The notes beneath the pieces were generated by a model that saw nothing but the letters and a program-made list of their open reading frames with translations, had not been told where the DNA came from and ran no database searches. The position numbers were made by a program, and so were the translations under genes. This document shows positions 34,490 to 42,766 of a stretch of DNA of 64,000 bases, piece by piece. The stretch comes from Sedimentisphaerales bacterium (GTDB lineage: Bacteria > Planctomycetota > Phycisphaerae > Sedimentisphaerales > SM23-30), in assembly GCA_028281535.1 (NCBI GenBank), contig JANQJS010000042.1, positions 30,758-94,757 of the forward strand. The letters are read 5' to 3'. Numbering within the stretch: the first letter of the stretch is position 1; each line of letters opens with the position of its first letter.

Positions 34490-35774
34490 ATCCACGAGTC
34501 ACATTATACTCAGGCCCATCGACATGATAATCTAAGAGATAGTCTGCAAGTAATTCACCTGCGAGCCGATGCCCTCCGGGACTCCAGTGCTTGTCCTGTA
34601 CGTAAAAAAGAGCTTTGTTATCTTTTTCGTGCAGCCTGGCTTTCATCCGAAATGATTCTGTCGTATTAATAAAATTAATATTAAGCTTTTGACATATTTT
34701 CCCTAATTCACTGCCACTTTTTTCAACATCCCATTGATCAGGATTCATGTCATATTTTTTACAAAGCTGCTGCCATAATCCCGGGTACACAGATGCCGCG
34801 GTTGGTATATACATGACCACAAATTCACTGTTGATCGCTTCGGTCTCCTGCTTCATTTTAGACATGATCGCCTCGGTTACTTGCCAGGCATAAACCATTT
34901 CTGGTTCATAATTTTTTTCCCACACGCGAAACATCCCTGGTACAGGTCGACGTTGATTTTTACTAACTGTTAATTGTCTGTTTTGATCGACATCATTCGC
35001 AAGACCGACATTTACCGCTAATTCGTTAAGTGCTGGTATACTTCGAATACCATCACGCACGTGACCGTAAAGAACGGAATGATCCTGCAACCATTTTTTC
35101 GTTTTATACTTATACAGATCAGTCCCTGTCAAAAAGACTTCAGGTTTGCTAAACAAAAAGATAGGCGGAACAGGTACGTTGGTTAATTCTAATTCTCCAT
35201 CTATTAATTCAAAATAAGGTTTAAATGCACCACCGCCAGCAGCTCTTGGTTGCGCATTAGCCCATACATCATTAAAGAAAAAGACTAAGACTGTCATATC
35301 AGGGCAATACTTTTTTCCTTTTTCCTGAAACATTAATAATTGCTGGTCAGTACTAAAAGCACCAACGGCAGCATTGATGACTTGATATTGCTGGTGACCA
35401 TTCCTGGCATTCAGGCTCTTTTTCATCACCTCAGAAAATAGCTGGTCATGCTCAACGGTATACCCTTCTGCAAACGAATCCCCCAGAATTAAAATACGAT
35501 GCTCATCTTGAGGTTTTTCGATCGGGTAATCAGGTCCCAGCAAGCTATCTGAATTGATTTTTTGAGTGATCGAATATTCAGCTGCGACGACTTTACCTTC
35601 AATACCCGGCTGCTTTACCCAACCCAGCACAGGATCATATTGATAATACAACTCCTTTGGTACGCCAGGCAGAGGATTGATCACCTGCAATACTCCTTCA
35701 ACAAGCAAAAGAGTAAAGATGATTGAAAATAAACAAAGGCTCAGTTTCAGAATAATTCGTTTAAATTTTGTCAT
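34431..35774 (-). CDS. Membrane-anchored SGNH/GDSL hydrolase (first)
   Basis: 447 residues with an N-terminal membrane helix (about 8–26) and an extracytoplasmic SGNH fold. The nucleophile block is ILGDSFAEGYTVEHDQLFSE, the Asn block VFFFNDV, and the catalytic Asp–His pair sits in VQDKHWSPGGHRLAGELL near residue 400. SGNH enzymes of this kind remove or transfer acyl groups on sugars. A second relative lies at 35972 on the same strand. Both are next to a carbamoyltransferase, a common pairing in surface-glycan loci, so modification of an exported glycan is likely but inferred. Confidence 0.85.
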   Translation of the reverse strand: MTKFKRIILKLSLCLFSIIFTLLLVEGVLQVINPLPGVPKELYYQYDPVLGWVKQPGIEGKVVAAEYSITQKINSDSLLGPDYPIEKPQDEHRILILGDSFAEGYTVEHDQLFSEVMKKSLNARNGHQQYQVINAAVGAFSTDQQLLMFQEKGKKYCPDMTVLVFFFNDVWANAQPRAAGGGAFKPYFELIDGELELTNVPVPPIFLFSKPEVFLTGTDLYKYKTKKWLQDHSVLYGHVRDGIRSIPALNELAVNVGLANDVDQNRQLTVSKNQRRPVPGMFRVWEKNYEPEMVYAWQVTEAIMSKMKQETEAINSEFVVMYIPTAASVYPGLWQQLCKKYDMNPDQWDVEKSGSELGKICQKLNINFINTTESFRMKARLHEKDNKALFYVQDKHWSPGGHRLAGELLADYLLDYHVDGPEYNVTRGSTYPPTVLAETPERLSGQQ

Positions 35775-35971
35775 TATCTATTCCAATAAATTAGTATTTC
35801 CAGATACGAAATTTATCGGAACAACAGGGATAAATCATTCAAAATTCATCTCATAAAAATAGCCCCCAGAACGAAAAAATCCGCTAAAGAAGCGTCTGCC
35901 AACACCAAAGCCCCCTACGTCCCATATATCACTCTAAAACAAGAGCTTATAAGCCCCTTCCAACTCAGATC

Positions 35972-37201
35972 CTAATTCAGACAAGCGAAGACTTTATTTT
36001 CTTTGAGCCACTGAGAAATCGCTGCTGCTGCGACTTTATGCCCCTCAGGATTCCAATGAGCGTCAATCGACCAATTTAACTTAACCCCTTCTTTTCTTTT
36101 ATTTCTCATGACAGGTGTCAAATCTAAATAATGGAGACTATTCTTATCAGCCCAATTTTTAAGCTTTTGTTGAACTGGCGAGACACTTACTAGCCATTCT
36201 TTTTTCAGTGTATATCCAGCTAAATAAACCGGGTGATTTTCAACATAACGATCCGGGTCATATTGATAAGGACTGGGAATATAAACAAACCCCACTTCTA
36301 TCCCTTTTCTCTTCGCAAACCGATTAATTTCCAATAACACTTCAGCCATCGCATTAAACTTGCGAACAGCTGTATCGCTTGCAAGATCTATGGCATCAGA
36401 AATCATATCTGGATTCAATAAACCTTGAGACAACAAATTGCCATTGAACTGTTTTTTCTCAACAGCCTCCACCAACTCTTTAGGAATATTCTTTTCCCAT
36501 TGATCAATTAATGCATCTGGTACATGACGTTGCTTTGCTACTTCAGAAATCGTTCGGACAAAATTTGCACTATCTGTTTCATGCCTATACTTTCTACTGT
36601 CCTTCATAAGTTCCAAGCTTGTGTATATTCGAGGAAAAATCGATCTGATTAATTTTCGAGCACCTGTATAGTTATTCTGCGGCCTAAGATAGAGCTGCTC
36701 TGGTAATGCCGCAGCAGGAGTATTCGCGATATCATTAAAATACAAGCAAATTAGAACAGCTTGCGGCTTATAGATATCAGCGTACTCAATAAATAAACGG
36801 CCATATTTAAGGGGGCCGGTCCCTGCTAATCCACCATTTATAAAATAAACACTCTCTTCACTAGATGAATAATTATTTTCTAATATATCGGCAAAACGTT
36901 GCCCATCACGAACTCCAACACCTTCCGTAAAAGAATCGCCTATGACAAATATCTTTTTCAATCTCTCCGATGCATCTGCAGGAATCGTTTTATATCTTAA
37001 TCCATGATTATTTGTATTAAAATCATACTCAAATTCTATATTGACTCTTTTTTCATGATAATTTTTAGGGTGTGAAATTTTTTCAGGCTTAGATGAAGGA
37101 AAGTTGAGTAATTTTAATCCCAACTCAAAAACAAATAGCGTCAGAAAGATAACAACGCTAGTTAATAAAAGTTTTAGGAACAATTTGTTATTTTTTTTCA
37201 T
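35972..37201 (-). CDS. Membrane-anchored SGNH/GDSL hydrolase (second)
   Basis: 409 residues. N-terminal helix about 7–25, then an SGNH domain with VIGDSFTEGVGVRDGQRFAD (Ser nucleophile), CLYFNDIAN (Asn block) and SIDAHWNPEGHKVAAAAI (catalytic Asp–His). Only about a quarter of the residues look identical to the first SGNH protein by eye, so this is not a recent duplication. The start codon is 6 bases after a TATAAT box (37208–37213), which suggests a leaderless mRNA. The gene is divergent from the carbamoyltransferase at 37571. Confidence 0.85.
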   Translation of the reverse strand: MKKNNKLFLKLLLTSVVIFLTLFVFELGLKLLNFPSSKPEKISHPKNYHEKRVNIEFEYDFNTNNHGLRYKTIPADASERLKKIFVIGDSFTEGVGVRDGQRFADILENNYSSSEESVYFINGGLAGTGPLKYGRLFIEYADIYKPQAVLICLYFNDIANTPAAALPEQLYLRPQNNYTGARKLIRSIFPRIYTSLELMKDSRKYRHETDSANFVRTISEVAKQRHVPDALIDQWEKNIPKELVEAVEKKQFNGNLLSQGLLNPDMISDAIDLASDTAVRKFNAMAEVLLEINRFAKRKGIEVGFVYIPSPYQYDPDRYVENHPVYLAGYTLKKEWLVSVSPVQQKLKNWADKNSLHYLDLTPVMRNKRKEGVKLNWSIDAHWNPEGHKVAAAAISQWLKENKVFACLN

Positions 37202-37207
37202 GTAGAC

Positions 37208-37235
37208 ATTATAGAGTTCATGATAATAAATTCAA
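37208..37235 (-). promoter_or_regulatory. Promoter of the second SGNH gene, possibly leaderless
   Basis: On the minus strand TTGAAT (37230–37235) and a perfect TATAAT (37208–37213) are separated by 16 bases. The ATG follows the -10 box by 6 bases, so transcription would start at or next to the start codon. Confidence 0.55.
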
Positions 37236-37570
37236 TTAATTTCAAGCATAACAACACAACAAAGACCGACCAATCGCTCAATTGCCCATAATATTCAAAC
37301 CACCTTGATAACCAAAATATATCTATGTATCAATTAACATAACGATCGCTTTACTGCCCCACCCAAATCAAGTATTTTGGTTAATTTTGAGTAAACTTAA
37401 GGAATAAAATCGGACTTGAATATAGGATGGCAATCCATTAATTTAATGAAATATTATGATTTATTTCAAATTTTTTGGCGATCAGTACCTCATTTAGACG
37501 ACATACAAGTAGGAGAGTCTGCGCTCTGCCACTAAATTGGTAAATCATACGGAGAAAACAGGTTAACTTA
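37236..37570. other. Divergent intergenic region, no gene seen
   Basis: 335 bases between the promoter of the minus-strand SGNH gene and the carbamoyltransferase. It is AT-rich. I see no ORF of note, no strong hairpin and no clear plus-strand promoter. The only ribosome-site candidates are GGAG and CAGG shortly before 37571. Confidence 0.5.
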
Positions 37571-39406
37571 ATGAATATTTTAGGAATATCGGCATTTTAT
37601 CATGATAGCGCAGCCTGCCTGGTTCAGGATGGCGACATTGTGGCAGCTGCCCAAGAAGAACGATTTACCCGAAAAAAACATGATCATAATTTTCCAAGCC
37701 ATGCCGTAGAATATTGCCTATCGCATGCAAATATCAAGGCGGAAGATTTAGACTATGTCGTTTTCTACGATAAACCATTATTAAAATTCGAAAGACTACT
37801 TGAAACCTATCTCGCATATGCCCCTAAAGGTTTTCGTCAATTTCTCATGGGGATCCCCTTGTGGCTAAAGCAAAAACTTCACTTGCCACGAGAAATGGAC
37901 AACGCTCTTGACGGAAAATACACAGGACGATATGTCTTCACTGAGCATCACGAATCACATGCCGCGAGTGCATTTTTTCCATGCCCGTATGATGAAGCAG
38001 CCATACTAACCCTAGATGGTGTTGGTGAATGGGCAACCGCTAGCCTGGGAATCGGCCGTGGCAATAAAATCGAACTAACACATGATCTACAATTCCCACA
38101 TTCACTTGGATTGCTTTATTCTGCTTTTACCTATTTCACAGGTTTTAAAGTAAATTCTGGTGAGTATAAACTCATGGGTCTTGCACCTTATGGTGAACCG
38201 ATCTATGTAGATAAGATTATGGATAACATGCTTGACCTCAAAGAAGATGGTTCGTTTCGATTAAACATGGATTACTTTGCGTACTGCTACACCGATGTCA
38301 TGACCAGCCAAAAATTTGCGGATCTATTTGACGGCCCCAGGCGAACACCTGAAACCCCTATCGGCCAACGAGAAATGGACATAGCAGCGTCTATTCAAAA
38401 AGTCACTGAAGACATTATGCTTCGCATGGCACATTTTGCACATCGTCAAACTGGGATGAAAAACCTGGTACTTGCTGGTGGTGTTGCACTCAACTGTGTG
38501 GGGAATGGAAAGATTTTACGAGAAGGCCCATTTGAAAATATCTGGATTCAACCTGCCGCAGGAGATGCTGGTGGTGCTTTAGGTGCAGCACTTTTTGTCT
38601 GGCACCAATTATTAGAAAATGAGCGAAAACCAAAAGAAACAGATTTACCTGATCTACAAAAAGCTTCCTTACTTGGCCCAAGCTATACCAATGAGAGTAT
38701 TCAAAGATTTTTGGAATCAGAAAACATCCCCTATGAGTCCCATGATGACCAGGGACTGGTTGATAAAGTTGCTGAATTGATTGATCAAGAGAAAGTCATT
38801 GGCTGGTTCCAAGGCCGTATGGAGTTTGGCCCGCGAGCACTTGGGTCCAGAAGCATCATTGGGGATGCACGAAGCGAAAAAATGCAATCAATTATGAATT
38901 TAAAAATTAAATTTCGGGAATCGTTTCGTCCTTTTGCTCCCAGCATTTTAAGAGAACATGTATCTGAATATTTTGAAATGCGAGAGCATGAAGACAGCCC
39001 ATACATGCTACTCGTCGCACCTGTGCAAGAAAGCAAACGAATATCATCTGGCGAAAACCATGCAAAGGGATTGGATAAATTAAAAACAAAACGAAGTCAG
39101 GTACAAAGTATTACCCATGTAGATTATTCTGCTCGCGTACAAACGGTTGACAAACAGCGACATGGAAAATACTACCACCTGCTTGATTCGTTTAAACAAA
39201 GAAGTGATTCCCCTGTAATTATTAATACCAGTTTTAATATTCGAGGAGAACCCATTGTCTGTACGCCACAAGATGCATACCGATGCTTTATGGCTACGAA
39301 CATGGATATACTTGTCCTTGAAAATCAAATTTTATACAAAGACCAACAACCTCAATCAGAAAAAGATAAAGTTGATGACTACATCTCACAATTTGATCTT
39401 GACTAA
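37571..39406 (+). CDS. NodU/CmcH-family carbamoyltransferase
   Basis: A 611-residue cytoplasmic enzyme of the NodU/CmcH/TobZ family. The N-terminal Kae1-like domain starts ILGISAFYHDSAACLVQDG with the EERFTRKKHD motif, and contains HESHAASAFF and LTLDGVGEWATAS. The C-terminal YrdC-like adenylation part contains IGWFQGRMEFGPRALGSRSI. Such enzymes transfer carbamoyl from carbamoyl phosphate to a hydroxyl of a sugar or natural product. It is followed after 15 bases by an SxtJ-like gene and then DUF5989. The neighbouring SGNH hydrolases make a surface-glycan decoration locus likely. The acceptor is unknown. Confidence 0.92.
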   Translation: MNILGISAFYHDSAACLVQDGDIVAAAQEERFTRKKHDHNFPSHAVEYCLSHANIKAEDLDYVVFYDKPLLKFERLLETYLAYAPKGFRQFLMGIPLWLKQKLHLPREMDNALDGKYTGRYVFTEHHESHAASAFFPCPYDEAAILTLDGVGEWATASLGIGRGNKIELTHDLQFPHSLGLLYSAFTYFTGFKVNSGEYKLMGLAPYGEPIYVDKIMDNMLDLKEDGSFRLNMDYFAYCYTDVMTSQKFADLFDGPRRTPETPIGQREMDIAASIQKVTEDIMLRMAHFAHRQTGMKNLVLAGGVALNCVGNGKILREGPFENIWIQPAAGDAGGALGAALFVWHQLLENERKPKETDLPDLQKASLLGPSYTNESIQRFLESENIPYESHDDQGLVDKVAELIDQEKVIGWFQGRMEFGPRALGSRSIIGDARSEKMQSIMNLKIKFRESFRPFAPSILREHVSEYFEMREHEDSPYMLLVAPVQESKRISSGENHAKGLDKLKTKRSQVQSITHVDYSARVQTVDKQRHGKYYHLLDSFKQRSDSPVIINTSFNIRGEPIVCTPQDAYRCFMATNMDILVLENQILYKDQQPQSEKDKVDDYISQFDLD

Positions 39407-39421
39407 AATCGGAATTAGCTT

Positions 39422-39841
39422 ATGGCACTCATTGATATAAATTTAAAGCCTAGTAAAGACGTACTAAAAGACTTTGCAATGATTGCATTAGTAATGCTAA
39501 CAATCATTGCCTTTGCATTCCATTGGATTTATGGCTTGAGCAGTCAAAACGCACTATATCTTTGCGGGATAGGGCTGGTTATTTTTCTACTAAGCAGAAT
39601 ATCACCAAGTCTCGTCATACCGATTTATATCATTCTCACTCTTATTACAGTCCCCATAGGATTGGTGATTAGTTTCACAGTCATGGCAATTTTTTACTAC
39701 GGCCTACTCACCCCAATTGGCCTAATATTCAAAATCATCGGACGCGACACCATGGAACGAAAATGGGATAAAGAATGTAACACGTACTGGGTAGAACATA
39801 AAAGCCCAGAATCCACAAAGAGATACTACAATCAATTTTGA
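39422..39841 (+). CDS. SxtJ-like small membrane protein
   Basis: 139 residues with three to four hydrophobic helices (about 18–37, 42–60, 65–95) and a hydrophilic C-terminus ending HKSPESTKRYYNQF. Position directly after a carbamoyltransferase and before DUF5989, together with the C-terminal pattern KWDKECNTYWVEH, fits the SxtJ family, first named from the saxitoxin cluster but found widely next to carbamoyltransferases. Its function is not established. It probably anchors or assists the carbamoyltransferase at the inner membrane. No saxitoxin synthesis genes are present. Confidence 0.75.
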   Translation: MALIDINLKPSKDVLKDFAMIALVMLTIIAFAFHWIYGLSSQNALYLCGIGLVIFLLSRISPSLVIPIYIILTLITVPIGLVISFTVMAIFYYGLLTPIGLIFKIIGRDTMERKWDKECNTYWVEHKSPESTKRYYNQF

Positions 39842-39860
39842 GATTTTTGGAGCTACGATT

Positions 39861-40073
39861 ATGACAGAACAGGACAAAAACAAACCAACCACGGAATTTG
39901 AATCCCAAGGTAAGGAATCTCGAAACGGTATTCTGTCTGAATTCTGGAATTTCCTAAAACACAATAAAAAGTGGTGGCTTCTGCCTATTATTTTAGTCTT
40001 ACTCGGACTAGGACTCATTATTATTCTTGGAGGAAATGCTGCTCTAGCCCCATTTATTTATCCACTTTTTTAA
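39861..40073 (+). CDS. DUF5989 small membrane protein
   Basis: 70 residues: a hydrophilic N-terminal third, then EFWNFLKHNKKWWLLPIIL leading into a single membrane helix, ending in APFIYPLF. This composition and ending match DUF5989, which commonly follows SxtJ. The gene is 19 bases after the SxtJ-like gene and is followed by a strong terminator at 40116–40160, so it closes the operon. Function unknown. Confidence 0.8.
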   Translation: MTEQDKNKPTTEFESQGKESRNGILSEFWNFLKHNKKWWLLPIILVLLGLGLIIILGGNAALAPFIYPLF

Positions 40074-40115
40074 TCACGACAAATGTAAATAATTATTTAT
40101 ATAACTAACATTTAT

Positions 40116-40160
40116 AGCAGGTGATACAAATTCATAACATATTGTATCACCTGCTTTTTT
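40116..40160 (+). terminator. Strong Rho-independent terminator
   Basis: AGCAGGTGATACAA and TTGTATCACCTGCT form a perfect 14-base-pair stem with a 12-base loop, followed by a T run (40155–40160). It ends the carbamoyltransferase operon. Confidence 0.92.
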
Positions 40161-40189
40161 GTCCCTTTTCACATTATTTTCCTCCAATT

Positions 40190-40219
40190 TTGCCCCCTTA
40201 GCGCATATCATAATATAAT
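40190..40219 (+). promoter_or_regulatory. Promoter of the ECF sigma gene
   Basis: TTGCCC (40190–40195) and a perfect TATAAT (40214–40219) are separated by 18 bases, so transcription should start near 40226. Confidence 0.55.
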
Positions 40220-40282
40220 AATCATTTTCTCAAATTTCTTAATTGTGTAGGTTACCATAAATTGCAGAGGGTAGTGGAGTCC

Positions 40283-40819
40283 ATGCTCAAGGATATGGCA
40301 TTTAGCAAGCAAAGTCCCCCTAATGAACAATTCACCTGTTTACTACTGTCTCATCAAAAGAGAATTTACAATTTCATACTCACACTCGTACCTAACGCAT
40401 CGGATGCTGATGATATCATGCAAGAAACGGTCTTAGTCATGTGTCGGAAATTTGATGAATTCAGCATTGATACAAATTTCACGGCATGGGCATTTCAAAT
40501 CGCTCGTTTTAATATTATAAAGTTTCGCCGCAACAAACATCAACACTTCTCATTACTCTCAGACGAAGCATTTGAAAAAGTAAGCAATGAAATAGAAAGA
40601 AATCATAACAACATCGATGAACACCTTGCGGCACTCCAACACTGCCTCGAAAAGCTCAATAAAAACGATCGCGAACTGGTTAGTTTACATTACGAAAAAG
40701 GACTTAAAATCAACAGTATTGCTGAAAAATATGATCGTTCCACCCAGGGACTTTATAAGGTTTTTTCAAGAATTAATAACCTGCTGAGGCTATGCATCAA
40801 ACAGGCAATTGTTCGCTAG
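40283..40819 (+). CDS. ECF sigma factor, Rhodopirellula/Verrucomicrobium type
   Basis: 178 residues from the ATG at 40283. A TTG start at 40262 (185 residues) and an ATG at 40295 are alternatives. AGAGGG 11 bases upstream favours 40283. Region 2 is seen as CLLLSHQKRIYNFILTLVPNASDADDIMQETVLVM, of which the DADDIMQE core binds polymerase and promoter -10 DNA. Region 4 (about the last 60 residues) has the helix-turn-helix INSIAEKYDRSTQGLYKVFSRI. The FecR–LamG gene 9 bases downstream is its usual partner and probably regulates it. The lack of a Cys–His zinc anti-sigma factor is normal for this group. The targets probably include the secreted oxidase at 42767, but that is inference from position only. 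Confidence 0.88.
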   Translation: MLKDMAFSKQSPPNEQFTCLLLSHQKRIYNFILTLVPNASDADDIMQETVLVMCRKFDEFSIDTNFTAWAFQIARFNIIKFRRNKHQHFSLLSDEAFEKVSNEIERNHNNIDEHLAALQHCLEKLNKNDRELVSLHYEKGLKINSIAEKYDRSTQGLYKVFSRINNLLRLCIKQAIVR

Positions 40820-40828
40820 GACTTACAA

Positions 40829-42586
40829 ATGTCATCAATGGATGAGTACAAATTAAGTGAATATATTCTCGAGTCGATCAATGGATCCATCAGCCATGAA
40901 CGACTCAAAGAGATGAATGATCTCATCGTTAATACTCCCAATGGAGTTACAACTTACATCGAACTCATCAAAATCAATTCATCATTAAACCAGCTAGGTG
41001 CTGGAAGCCCTAACATCTCACTCTCAAATCAAAATGACAAAGAATTAAGTACAGAACAACTATTACGTGAAGCGATTATTTACCAGGAAAAAATAGAAGC
41101 AAACCAATTAGAACAAACCATACAGAAAAGAAAAAGGAAAATAGCGGCCGCAGCTCAATCACAACTTGACGATTATCTGAAAACACAATATTTGGCTGAG
41201 ACTGAAGCCAAACGCATTTTTGAGAAAAATTCTAAGCCCAAATCTCGCCTATATAAAATGATGTCCAAAGTGTTTGCAGCTTGTCTCGTTATGAGTGCTT
41301 TCATATGGATCTTACAATCATCCATAACACATTCTAAAGTTGCCACACTTCTCACTTCACACGCAGCACAATGGAGCAATGGAGACATCCCGATAAAAAC
41401 GGATCTTTTGACTGGCAACTATAATTTAATACAAGGCCTTGCTGAAATTGAATTTTCTAGCGGTGCGACCATACTCCTGCAAGGACCTGCAATAATTAAT
41501 TTAGAATCGACTAATGGGGCCTACTTAAAGCAAGGAAAATTGCTTGCAAATATTCCTGCAAGAGCTCATGGCTTTACAATTAATACGTCCAGCTCAACAT
41601 TTGTGGATTTTGGAACTCAATTTGGGCTTCACATTAACCAGGATGGTTCCAGTGAATGCCATGTTTTTCAAGGACAAGTTGGCATTCAAACCATAGCGTC
41701 ACAACCTACCGCCTATAACTATATTGAAACAGGGCAAGCCAAAAAAGTATCAAGCGATGGTACAACCATAACTGACATTCAATTAACAACATCTTATCTC
41801 TCGCAAGAAATACCACACTATTTTAAATTTAACAAACTAATGACCAGCCATACAGCCACAAACTGTACGAATCCCCTTCTAAATATTCATTTCGACAATA
41901 AAAACTCTCTACAAGCAAATTCAAAGATTAGCCTGGTTGGAGACTTTCAGTTTATTCCAGGTCCACCAGGGCCTTTTGACTCGAACAATCATGCCATTCT
42001 TTTCGAGGATAATAATAATTATCTTCGTTTAAAATATAAAGATGAATTCGAATGGCGTGAGGGCTTTTCGTGGACACTCCGGTTTAACCTCAAGGACTTA
42101 ACCAATCAGTGTATATTTAAATCTTTTAACAAAAATGAGTTTAACGAAGAAGGTGACTTTACCAGCACACTTTATATTGAAAAACGTCATAGCCAACATA
42201 CATTAAATTATCTTTTTATATTAGAAGATGAGGATGATATCGAAAAAAATGATTTTACCCATAATTTTACCAGCAAACTTAATGATTCAAACCAATGGCA
42301 TTTGGCGGTATTTACAATAAATAATGACAATGCACGTTTTTACTTAGATGGACGCTTAATTTCAATATTCAATTTTACCGAAAAGCATAAACGAGCTGAT
42401 TCCAGTAGCAATAATTTTATCTTTGGACTTCCAATGCAACTTGCACACAAACCCAAAATCTCATCAAATCCGTCATCAATATTTCCAGGGTTAAAAGGTG
42501 CTATTGACGAATTCGCAATTTACCCATGTGAATTAACAAAAAATGAAATTTCTCATTTACATTCACAATTCGTGACTCAGGAGTAA
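40829..42586 (+). CDS. FecR-type regulator with C-terminal LamG domain
   Basis: 585 residues. A cytoplasmic N-terminal part (about 1–140, helical and charged) precedes a single membrane helix (about 148–165, FAACLVMSAFIWILQSS). A FecR-like beta domain follows (about 185–300, with IEFSSGATILLQGPAIINLES and TPSSTFVDFGTQFGL-like strands). A LamG/concanavalin-type domain ends the protein (about 380–580, FYLDGRLISIFN and GAIDEFAIY). This architecture with an adjacent ECF gene is characteristic of Planctomycetota and Verrucomicrobiota. It probably senses a carbohydrate or surface ligand outside the membrane and controls the sigma factor. Signal and mechanism are not established. Confidence 0.85.
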   Translation: MSSMDEYKLSEYILESINGSISHERLKEMNDLIVNTPNGVTTYIELIKINSSLNQLGAGSPNISLSNQNDKELSTEQLLREAIIYQEKIEANQLEQTIQKRKRKIAAAAQSQLDDYLKTQYLAETEAKRIFEKNSKPKSRLYKMMSKVFAACLVMSAFIWILQSSITHSKVATLLTSHAAQWSNGDIPIKTDLLTGNYNLIQGLAEIEFSSGATILLQGPAIINLESTNGAYLKQGKLLANIPARAHGFTINTSSSTFVDFGTQFGLHINQDGSSECHVFQGQVGIQTIASQPTAYNYIETGQAKKVSSDGTTITDIQLTTSYLSQEIPHYFKFNKLMTSHTATNCTNPLLNIHFDNKNSLQANSKISLVGDFQFIPGPPGPFDSNNHAILFEDNNNYLRLKYKDEFEWREGFSWTLRFNLKDLTNQCIFKSFNKNEFNEEGDFTSTLYIEKRHSQHTLNYLFILEDEDDIEKNDFTHNFTSKLNDSNQWHLAVFTINNDNARFYLDGRLISIFNFTEKHKRADSSSNNFIFGLPMQLAHKPKISSNPSSIFPGLKGAIDEFAIYPCELTKNEISHLHSQFVTQE

Positions 42587-42766
42587 TGACAAATTTTGAC
42601 CAGATAACGTATCTGTAGCCTAAAGAGATTCAAAAATTCATTCAAACAATTACACCGGGTTGGATTTCGCGCAAAATACATTGCGTTTGTAAATTATTTC
42701 AAATAAGTGTGTGTTTAAAAACTGAAGTGATGTTTATTTATTCATTCAAAGAAAGGAAGCAGAGTT

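Noticed and set aside
39422..39841. Saxitoxin biosynthesis cluster
   Set aside because: SxtJ-like proteins are widespread beside carbamoyltransferases; none of the core saxitoxin genes is here.
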